From Armatimonadota bacterium (lineage in GTDB: Bacteria; Armatimonadota; Fimbriimonadia; Fimbriimonadales; Fimbriimonadaceae), in assembly GCA_023428805.1 (NCBI GenBank), contig JAEYWW010000283.1:1-9377 (forward strand): DNA of 9,377 bases. Reading direction: 5' to 3'. Below, one piece after another: positions 1-6,175 of this stretch; position 1 is the first letter of the stretch; the number at the start of each line of letters is the position of its first letter. A model generated the notes under the pieces. It was not told where the DNA came from. It saw only the letters and a program-made list of their open reading frames with translations, and ran no database searches. The position numbers and the translations under genes were made by a program.

Positions 1-2390
1 ACGAGCTTCCTGAACTGATCCGCTGGAACAGGCTCGGGGAGGAGGCGGATCAGGCAGGCCTGGCAGAATCTGGCTCCCTCGCGGGCGCATGGAGCGAATC
101 CAAAACGCGCCTCGCCGAAGCCTTTGAACGATCCTGGCTGACCGGGCTCATGCGGGAAGCGGTCCTCCAGCGTCCCGAAATCGCCCGCTTTGACCGAGTC
201 ACACATGAAGAGGCGGCGGCGGAGTTTCGCCGGCTTGATGATGAACTGATGCTCCTGAACCGCATCCATGTCGCCCGCGAGCATTGGCGGCAGGTGCCTC
301 GGGGGATTGCCGCAGGCAAAATGGGATGGCTTCGGGCGCAGTTCACGATGAAGACGAGGCACAAGCCGATCCGTGCCGCGATGGAGCACGCGGGAGAGGC
401 TGTTCAAGCCATCAAACCCGTCTTTCTCATGAGCCCGCTTTCGGTGGCGATGTATCTCCCCTCGAACGGGCCGAAGTTCGACGTGGTGATCTTCGACGAA
501 GCGAGCCAGGTCAAGCCTGAGGACGCCTTCGGCTCGATCCTCCGCTCGGCACAGGTGATCGTCGTGGGCGATACCAAGCAGATGCCCCCGACCAGCTTCT
601 TCGACAAGCTCACGTCGGATGGCGACGAAGAGGAGGACGAGGATGCGGAAGATGCCGCCAACTCTGCGCGCGACCTCGAAAGCGTGCTCGGCCTCATGGA
701 TCGCAAGATTCCGCAGGAGAGCCCCAGCCGCAGGTATCTCCGCTGGCATTATCGGAGCCTCCACGAATCGCTCATCGCGACATCCAATGCGCTCTTCTAC
801 GATGACAAGCTCATCACCTTCCCCAGCCTGTTCCGCCCCGGAAGCACTCTGGGTTTGAGCCTGCGTCACGACCCCTCAACGGTCTATGGCCGAGGCGAAA
901 AACGGCAGAACCCTGCGGAGGCCCGCGCCGTCGCCCTCGCCGCGCAGACCCATATCCGCGAGAATCCCCACCTGACACTCGGCATCGCCGCATTCAGCAA
1001 AGCCCAGCAGGAGGCGCTGCAGGATGAGATCGACCAACTCCGCATGGATGATCCCTCCTTTGAAGAGTTCGACAAGCGGCATCCCTACGAACCTCTTTTC
1101 ATCAAAAATCTCGAAAACGTCCAGGGCGACGAGCGGGATGTGATCTTCATTTCCGTAGGCTATGGCCGCGACGCGCAGGGCAAAATCTCTGGACACTTCG
1201 GGCCGGTGAATCGAAATGGGGGAGAGCGGCGGCTCAACGTCCTGCTCACCAGAGCGCGCAATCAGTGCGTGATCTTCTCGAATCTCCGGGCCGACGACAT
1301 CCCGGTGAGCGCGGCCAGCGGCGCGGGCGTCCACGCCCTGCGCACCTTCCTCGCCTTTGCGGAGACTGGCACTCTCAGCACAACACACCAGGCGGAAAAC
1401 CTGCCGCCCGCTCCGTTCGACCAGGTGGTTTTTGAGAGGCTGCGGGCGGCGGGGCACAACGTCGCGTCAGGCGTCGGCAGTGCAGGGTACGCCATCGACC
1501 TGGCGATAAGGCATCCCGACGATCCAGATCGGTTCGTGCTGGGAGTCGAATGCGACGGGGAGATGTACGACCGCGCCCGCACCACCCGCGACCGCGACAA
1601 GCTGCGGCGAAAAGTGCTCCTCTCGCGCGGCTGGCGGCTCCATCGCATCTGGTCATACGATTGGTTCCAGAACCCGGAGCGGGAATGGGCGCGATTGGAG
1701 GAGGCGATTCGGGCCGCTGTGGCGGGCGAAGAGGAGCCGCCGCGCCTCCCGGAAGCCGCACCAGTGGAGGCGGAGAGCGCCGCCCCCGAAGCCGGAATCG
1801 CCCCCGCACTCCTGCCCCGCGACCCCATCGCGCCGCCCCGGATCACCGCGCATCCCTATGCCATCTGCCAACTGGGGGCCGTTGTGGCGGGCAGCAGCCT
1901 GCATGATGAACCCGTCGAAGAGCTCGCCCGCTGGGTCCTGCACGTCATCGACACCGAATCCCCCATCCATCAAGACGAAATCGTGCGGCGCATCCGCGAA
2001 GCGGCGGGGATCAAGCGCGCCGGATCGCGTATTCAGGCGGCGATCCAGGAGGCGACTGACCTCGTGCTCCGCCACAGCCGTGCCCGACGCTTCGGCGCGT
2101 TCCTTTATTCCGTGCGGCAGCCGCAAATTCAAGTTCGGACCCGAGCCGGATGCCCCGCCGCTCTGCGCAACATCGACCTGATCGCGCCCGAGGAGATCGC
2201 GCTGGCCCTGCGGGATGTCGTCCGCGATTCCTTCGGCATCGCGCCCCCAGAAGCGGCGGCGGAGACCGCGCGAAGGTTCGGGTTCGACCGCATCACCGCG
2301 CCGATGTCCCAGACGATCCTCGCCGTGCTCGAAGCGGAAGTCGCCGCAGGCAGGCTCGGCCTCTCCAGCGGACACCTGACTCTTCCCTGA
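1..2390 (+). CDS. Large SF1 helicase with Vsr-like nuclease and DUF3320-type C-terminus (5' partial)
   Basis: The reading frame is open from base 3 to the stop at 2388-2390 (795 residues), so this is the 3' part of a longer gene; the ATG at 150 is internal. SF1 motifs are seen in order: motif II FDEASQ (D at residue 165), motif III VVGDTKQMPPTSFF (about 187-200), motif IV WHYRS (about 248-252), motif V VQGDERDVI (about 373-381) and motif VI LNVLLTRAR (about 411-419). The Walker A motif must lie upstream. Residues about 477-560 form a Vsr/DUF559-like nuclease domain with D499 (AIDLAI), E516 in VECDG and a downstream RDRDKLRR/GWRLHRIWSYDW block. A Pro/Ala/Glu-rich linker leads to a DUF3320-type domain (about 638-755) with winged-helix-like character. 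Family members are usually 1,500-2,000 residues with an N-terminal DUF4011 region and are common in defence islands. The likely job is ATP-driven DNA translocation coupled to cleavage; substrate and trigger cannot be read from sequence. Nothing appears broken. Confidence 0.9.
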   Translation, partial: ELPELIRWNRLGEEADQAGLAESGSLAGAWSESKTRLAEAFERSWLTGLMREAVLQRPEIARFDRVTHEEAAAEFRRLDDELMLLNRIHVAREHWRQVPRGIAAGKMGWLRAQFTMKTRHKPIRAAMEHAGEAVQAIKPVFLMSPLSVAMYLPSNGPKFDVVIFDEASQVKPEDAFGSILRSAQVIVVGDTKQMPPTSFFDKLTSDGDEEEDEDAEDAANSARDLESVLGLMDRKIPQESPSRRYLRWHYRSLHESLIATSNALFYDDKLITFPSLFRPGSTLGLSLRHDPSTVYGRGEKRQNPAEARAVALAAQTHIRENPHLTLGIAAFSKAQQEALQDEIDQLRMDDPSFEEFDKRHPYEPLFIKNLENVQGDERDVIFISVGYGRDAQGKISGHFGPVNRNGGERRLNVLLTRARNQCVIFSNLRADDIPVSAASGAGVHALRTFLAFAETGTLSTTHQAENLPPAPFDQVVFERLRAAGHNVASGVGSAGYAIDLAIRHPDDPDRFVLGVECDGEMYDRARTTRDRDKLRRKVLLSRGWRLHRIWSYDWFQNPEREWARLEEAIRAAVAGEEEPPRLPEAAPVEAESAAPEAGIAPALLPRDPIAPPRITAHPYAICQLGAVVAGSSLHDEPVEELARWVLHVIDTESPIHQDEIVRRIREAAGIKRAGSRIQAAIQEATDLVLRHSRARRFGAFLYSVRQPQIQVRTRAGCPAALRNIDLIAPEEIALALRDVVRDSFGIAPPEAAAETARRFGFDRITAPMSQTILAVLEAEVAAGRLGLSSGHLTLP
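1431..1680 (+). other. Vsr/DUF559-like nuclease domain inside the SF1 helicase
   Basis: This domain lies within the helicase chain after motif VI. The order is a helix (FERLRAAGHNV), then D499 in AIDLAI, a strand ending in the E516-C-D-G signature, then R/K-rich helices and the WRLHRIWSYDWF strand. This is the layout of the PD-(D/E)XK nucleases related to Vsr that are fused to DUF4011/DUF3320 helicases. The acidic residues expected for metal binding are present, so the domain looks catalytically intact. The assignment rests on motif recognition only. Confidence 0.8.
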
Positions 2391-2403
2391 CCCCTCCCGC
2401 AGG

Positions 2404-2432
2404 CAAAATGAGGCCCGCACAACGGCGGGCCT
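2404..2432 (-). terminator. Intrinsic terminator of the minus-strand hypothetical gene
   Basis: An 8-bp perfect stem (AGGCCCGC at 2411-2418 pairing with GCGGGCCT at 2425-2432) encloses a 6-base loop, ACAACG. Read on the minus strand, the stem is followed by CATTTT, a short U-tract; on the plus strand no T-run follows. It lies 25 bases beyond the stop of the minus-strand gene, in the gap between two convergent genes. It is therefore assigned mainly to the minus strand, although the hairpin may also slow transcripts leaving the upstream helicase gene. Confidence 0.7.
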
Positions 2433-2457
2433 GGAGACGAGTGGGACGGAAAAGGCG

Positions 2458-3162
2458 TCAGGCGGCCTTGTTGGCCCGCTGAGTTCCACCTTCGGTCACC
2501 GAGAGGGAGACTTGGACGAGCGGGATCTGCACGGGCTGGGTGACCTGGCCGGTCAGCTTGTTCACGAACCGATAGGCGACCGCGTACCAGCCTGCGCCGA
2601 CGTTGATCGGCACCGGGGAGCTGCCGCTTGGGAAGCTGACAAACTCCTTGTGGCGGAACTTCCCTTTCTGGGGGTTGACGTGGGGGCTGGCGAGCGGCTG
2701 GAGCAGGATTTCCGTCGTGCAGTTGGCCGTGTTCGCGCCGCTGCTGGTGACATTGATGACTCCCGTGCCTGCCGTGGCTGTGATCGAAATGTTGTCGCCG
2801 GTGAATCCGGTGCTGGGCGGAGTGAGTGGGATCGTGCCCGCCGGGGTCACCTGCAGAAACTTGCTGCTGAGCGCGATGAACGCGCTGATGCCCGTCGGGT
2901 TGTATTTCTTGCCCGTCACAGTTTCTTTGTGGATGGTCTGGGCGTAGTTCTCCCAGGCGTTCGCCTGGCTGACGCTCATGTTCTTGAACGCGGATGCCGA
3001 GCGGCCGAAGTAGCTCCGCGCACTCTGCTGGGCGGCGGTGTCGGGGTTGGCGGGAGTGATGCGGGGCTTGACGACTAAACCCTGTCGGCTCTCGGCGAAA
3101 ACCACCGGCCCCGCCTTGCCACGCACGTCTTCCAAGATGATGGAAAGTCTTGCTTTTGCCAT
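2458..3162 (-). CDS. Hypothetical protein, weakly phage/virion-like N-terminus
   Basis: This gene encodes 234 residues starting MAKARLSIILEDVRGKAG. I chose this start over an in-frame ATG 22 codons upstream because GAGG sits 11 bases before it and the upstream extension (Pro/Gly-rich) looks like leader. The N-terminal 75 residues show a basic start, RGKAGPVVF, RQGLVVKPR, the phrase TPANPDTAAQQSARSYF and SQANAWENYA. Small phage-type structural proteins and DUF6266-like proteins share this style (G-x-VVF, V-x-PR, NP-T-AQ, AW), but this is a resemblance, not a firm assignment. The middle (about 105-150) is Thr/Ser/Gly-rich and beta-like, and the C-terminal part (about 170-220) also looks like beta strands. 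There is no signal peptide, membrane segment or catalytic motif. It is transcribed against both neighbours, with its own ribosome site and terminator, so it is an independent unit. Its function is unknown; it may be a phage or satellite remnant, or cargo of the island. Confidence 0.72.
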   Translation of the reverse strand: MAKARLSIILEDVRGKAGPVVFAESRQGLVVKPRITPANPDTAAQQSARSYFGRSASAFKNMSVSQANAWENYAQTIHKETVTGKKYNPTGISAFIALSSKFLQVTPAGTIPLTPPSTGFTGDNISITATAGTGVINVTSSGANTANCTTEILLQPLASPHVNPQKGKFRHKEFVSFPSGSSPVPINVGAGWYAVAYRFVNKLTGQVTQPVQIPLVQVSLSVTEGGTQRANKAA

Positions 3163-3397
3163 TTTGTTTTGTTCCTCAGTCCCAAGAGCCGAAGGTTTTC
3201 CACCGGGTCCGGGATTGTTAAGAAACATGGTAGGTAAACGTTTCCTGAATCTTTAGGGTTTGGTATGTAACTTTTTCTTGAATTGCTTTCCCAGGGCCGT
3301 CTTGCCATCAGTCGCATATGCTTGGTAATGTTAGGGACGCAGATCAGTCACTCATCAGACCGGCTCGCCAAAATCTCGCCTTGTCCTCCCTCAACCT
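3163..3397. promoter_or_regulatory. Divergent promoter region between hypothetical gene and methyltransferase operon
   Basis: These 235 non-coding bases are clearly AT-richer than the flanking genes and must hold the promoters for both directions. For the plus-strand operon, a weak candidate is TTGCCA at 3302-3307 and TAATGT at 3326-3331 with an 18-base spacer; its -10 matches the consensus at only three of six positions, including the TA...T frame. An 8-bp palindrome, GCATATGC (3314-3321), lies in that spacer, where an operator could act. A second 8-bp palindrome, AAACGTTT, is at 3236-3243. No convincing sigma-70 pair was found for the minus-strand gene. No Shine-Dalgarno sequence precedes the methyltransferase ATG (the upstream bases are pyrimidine-rich: CCTCCCTCAACCT). 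Confidence 0.4.
3171..3178 (-). promoter_or_regulatory. Ribosome binding site fixing the start of the minus-strand gene
   Basis: Read on the minus strand this is TGAGGAAC, followed by an A-rich stretch and the ATG at 3162-3160. GAGG matches the anti-Shine-Dalgarno core. The spacing of 11 bases is slightly long but acceptable. No comparable site precedes the alternative ATG at 3228, which is the main reason for preferring the shorter protein. Confidence 0.5.
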
Positions 3398-6175
3398 ATG
3401 AATGCCGTCGAAATTGAAGCCGCCGTCTCGGAACTGGCGCAGCAGCCTTTCGACGCCGAGGAATTTCCCTTTCAATTCCTCGCGGCGTTCGGCAATAAAG
3501 ACACGACCATCAAGCGGCTCCGCAAGCGGGACACCAACAAATCGGACGTGCCGGGCGGAATTCTCCATCGCAGTCATATCCATCTCGCCGTTGCAGAACC
3601 AGGAGAGGTAGAAGAAACCTTCCAGCGTCTGAAAGCCAGCCCCAAGACAACGGCGGAGAAGGCCAAGTACATCCTCGCCACGGATGGCCAGACCATCCTG
3701 GCCGAAGAACTGGCCAGCGGCGAAAACCTGGCGTGCGAATACGCCGACCTGCCCAATCACTTCGGCATCTTCCTGCCCCTTGCCGGAATCACGACGGTCG
3801 CGGCGATCAAGGAAAATCCGTTTGACATCCGGGCCACCAGCCGCCTCAACAAACTTTATGTGGAGCTGCTCAAGGAGAATCCTGATTGGGCGACGGAGGA
3901 GCGGCGGCCTGATCTCAACCACTTCTTCGCGCGGATCATTTTCTGCTTCTTCGCCGAAGACACGGGCATCTTCAACGGCACCAGCCTCTTCACGGATACA
4001 GTCCGCCAGATGACCGAGCCGGACGGCTCAAACACCGCCGAGGTGCTCAGCCGCCTCTTCCGCATCATGAATGTGGATCACCTGGAGCGGGCCAGAGCCG
4101 AATACCCGGGGTGGGAAGGGCAATTCCCTTACGTCAACGGCGGACTCTTCTCGGGCTCGGCGGATGTGCCGCGCTTCACCCGCACGGCGCGAAGCTATCT
4201 CCTCAGCGTCGGCGACCTCAACTGGAAGAGCATCAACCCTGACATCTTCGGCTCGATGATTCAGGCAGTAGCGGATGATGACGAACGCGGATCGCTCGGA
4301 ATGCACTACACCAGCGTGCCGAACATCCTTAAAGTCCTCAATCCCCTCTTTCTGGATGACTTGCGAGCCCAGTTGGAGCGGGCGGGGGATCACAAGGCGA
4401 GCCTGTTGCGGTTGCGGGAGCGTCTGGCCCGCATCCGCGTCTTCGACCCGGCCTGCGGCTCCGGCAACTTTCTCGTCATCGCCTACAAGCAGATGCGGGC
4501 GATTGAAGCCGAAATCAATCGGCGGCGGGGAGAGGAGGGACGTCCCTCAGTCATCCCCATCAAGAACTTTCGCGGCATCGAAATTCGTGACTTCGCCGCC
4601 GAAATCGCCCGGCTTGCGCTGGTGATTGCGGAGTATCAGGAAGACGAACGCTACCGGGGCCACCAAAACGCCCTACTCGACTTCCTTCCTCTTGCCCAAG
4701 AGAACTGGATTTGGAAGGGCAATGCTCTCCGTCTTGATTGGACCACTGTCTGTCCGCCGTTGGGATCGGGAGTCAAAGTCCAGGCAGATGATCTGTTCGG
4801 GAGTGAATTACCGCAAACAGAGATTGACTTTGCAAATGCAGGGGGCGAAGTATTTGTTTGCGGCAATCCACCTTACCTCGGTTTTACCTGGCAGTCAGAT
4901 GAGCAAAAGTCAGAGCTTAAGTCTCTTTTCGAAGCTGAGACAACTCACTGGAAGTCTCTCGACTATGTTGGCGGGTGGTTTCTGAAGGCCGCTAAATTCG
5001 GCAGACATACAGGCGCAAATATTGCATTTGTTTCCACAAATTCGATCTCGCAAGGAGAGCAAGTCCCAATTCTTTGGCCGATCGTTTTCAAGTACGACCA
5101 TTCAATTGATTTTGCCTTTACATCGTTTAAGTGGTCTAACCTAGCAAGCAATAAAGCCGGTGTAACTGTTGCAGTTATTGGTTATTCTACCCAAAGCAAA
5201 GGCGCTAAAACATTGTATGCAACTCTTCCTGACAATACTGTAGAATCTCGGGAAGTACCGTTCATAAACGCATACCTTGTACCAAGTGCTGACATTATCA
5301 TTCAACCAAGATCAAAACCCATTAGCGAACTCCCAACAATGGTTTGGGGGAACAAAGCTACTGATGGGGGAAATTTGATTCTTACGTCGCACGAATATTA
5401 TCATTTATCAAATGCGGATGAGCGTACAAGTCACTACATTAGGCCATATTTTGGATCGGCAGAGTTTATTCGTGGACGCAATAGGTACTGTATCTGGGTT
5501 GGAGATGACGAACTTGCAGATGCACTACAAATCACTACCTTTGCGCAACGCTTTAAGCAAGTGTGTCGTTTTCGTCTAGCTAGCAAGGCAAATGAAACTA
5601 AGTCAGCTGCAAGATTCAGTCATAGATTCCGCCAAATTCAAGGCATTGCGCAGCAATATTCACTTATAATTTCAGGGGTTAGCTCAGAGTCTCGTGAATA
5701 TCTTCCAGTAGGGCTATTGCCTGCCAGATCAATCATCTCTAATCTGGCCTTCGCACTCTACGACGCCCCAATCTGGAATCTCGCCCTGATCGCTTCCCGT
5801 CTCCACCTCGTCTGGATCGGTACCGTGTGCGGGAAGCTGGAAACACGCTACCGCTACTCCAACACGCTCGGGTGGAACACCTTCCCGGTCCCGCCCCTCA
5901 CCGAAGACCAGAAAGCGGACCTGACGACCTGCGCCGAGGAGATTCTTCTCGCCCGCGAGGCGCACTTCCCGGCTACAATCGCCGACCTTTATGACCCGGA
6001 GCGGATGCCCGACGACCTGCGGCGGGCTCATGAGAGGAATGATGAGACGCTGGAGCGCATCTACATCGGACGCCGATTCAAGAACGACACCGAGCGGCTG
6101 GAGAAGCTCTTCGCCATGTACGCCGAAATGACCGCCCAGCCGGGCACCCCCAAAAAGATCAAAGCAAAGAAATGA
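3398..6175 (+). CDS. MmeI-like class I SAM-dependent adenine DNA methyltransferase
   Basis: This 925-residue protein matches the length and layout of MmeI/type IIL-like enzymes. An N-terminal domain occupies about residues 1-155. A helical spacer follows at about 156-290 and contains HFFARIIFCFFAEDTGIF. Motif X is LGMHYTS (about 300-306), motif I is FDPACGSGNF (349-358) and catalytic motif IV is NPPY (490-493). The presumed target recognition domain lies at about 560-780, and a conserved C-terminal block includes YDAPIWN, SNTLGWNTFPVP, DLYDPERMP and NDETLERIYIGRRF. The X-I-IV order and NPPY indicate gamma-class N6-adenine methylation. In MmeI the N-terminus carries a D...ExK nuclease; I find no such motif here, so the chain is probably methylation-only or needs partners. 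The start is the only ATG after the in-frame stop at 3332. It overlaps the helicase gene by four bases (ATGA). The central third is markedly AT-rich (see the separate entry) but the frame is intact. Confidence 0.93.
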   Translation: MNAVEIEAAVSELAQQPFDAEEFPFQFLAAFGNKDTTIKRLRKRDTNKSDVPGGILHRSHIHLAVAEPGEVEETFQRLKASPKTTAEKAKYILATDGQTILAEELASGENLACEYADLPNHFGIFLPLAGITTVAAIKENPFDIRATSRLNKLYVELLKENPDWATEERRPDLNHFFARIIFCFFAEDTGIFNGTSLFTDTVRQMTEPDGSNTAEVLSRLFRIMNVDHLERARAEYPGWEGQFPYVNGGLFSGSADVPRFTRTARSYLLSVGDLNWKSINPDIFGSMIQAVADDDERGSLGMHYTSVPNILKVLNPLFLDDLRAQLERAGDHKASLLRLRERLARIRVFDPACGSGNFLVIAYKQMRAIEAEINRRRGEEGRPSVIPIKNFRGIEIRDFAAEIARLALVIAEYQEDERYRGHQNALLDFLPLAQENWIWKGNALRLDWTTVCPPLGSGVKVQADDLFGSELPQTEIDFANAGGEVFVCGNPPYLGFTWQSDEQKSELKSLFEAETTHWKSLDYVGGWFLKAAKFGRHTGANIAFVSTNSISQGEQVPILWPIVFKYDHSIDFAFTSFKWSNLASNKAGVTVAVIGYSTQSKGAKTLYATLPDNTVESREVPFINAYLVPSADIIIQPRSKPISELPTMVWGNKATDGGNLILTSHEYYHLSNADERTSHYIRPYFGSAEFIRGRNRYCIWVGDDELADALQITTFAQRFKQVCRFRLASKANETKSAARFSHRFRQIQGIAQQYSLIISGVSSESREYLPVGLLPARSIISNLAFALYDAPIWNLALIASRLHLVWIGTVCGKLETRYRYSNTLGWNTFPVPPLTEDQKADLTTCAEEILLAREAHFPATIADLYDPERMPDDLRRAHERNDETLERIYIGRRFKNDTERLEKLFAMYAEMTAQPGTPKKIKAKK
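4790..5745 (+). other. AT-rich inserted segment spanning motif IV and the target recognition domain
   Basis: Hand counts over five 60-base lines (5101-5340 and 5401-5460) give 120 G+C of 300, or 40%. The same gene shows 72% at 4381-4440 and 68% at 5881-5940. The change runs through 58% (4741-4800) to 43% (4801-4860) on the left, and from 48% (5701-5760) to 63% (5761-5820) on the right. Codon choice shifts with it, towards A/T-ending codons. The segment covers residues about 465-783, including NPPY and all of the expected specificity region. The reading frame stays open across it. This is what exchange of a specificity cassette from a lower-GC donor would leave; relaxed selection is a less likely explanation. 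Confidence 0.75.
6172..6175 (+). other. ATGA stop/start overlap, methyltransferase to helicase
   Basis: The ATG of the helicase shares bases with the TGA of the methyltransferase. The upstream context (AAAGCAAAGAA) has no strong Shine-Dalgarno core, so initiation probably depends on ribosomes finishing the methyltransferase. That would tie helicase output to methyltransferase output. Confidence 0.85.

Noticed and set aside
618..660. Acidic stretch (DGDEEEDEDAED) between helicase motifs III and IV as an unusual insertion
   Set aside because: As I recall, acidic linkers at this place are common in DUF4011/DUF3320 helicases, so it is not distinctive.
1653..2489. Long minus-strand open frame (278 codons) opposite the helicase C-terminal region
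   Set aside because: It lies antisense to a well-supported conserved protein in high-GC DNA, where long opposite-strand frames arise by chance. Its translation has no recognisable motif and is rich in Arg, Gly and Ala.
2512..3078. Plus-strand open frame (188 codons) opposite the hypothetical gene
   Set aside because: The minus-strand frame has a ribosome site, a patterned N-terminus and a terminator. The plus-strand translation is low-complexity Gly/Arg/Asp/Val-rich, typical of a shadow frame.
3162..3228. 22-residue N-terminal extension of the minus-strand hypothetical protein
   Set aside because: No Shine-Dalgarno sequence precedes the upstream ATG, whereas GAGG precedes the inner ATG. The extension is Pro/Gly-rich and unlike the body of the protein.
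3314..3321. Palindrome GCATATGC (and AAACGTTT at 3236-3243) as operator sites for the operon
   Set aside because: An 8-bp palindrome is expected about once in 235 bases by chance, and neither is repeated nearby. I mention them in the promoter entry but do not claim a regulator.
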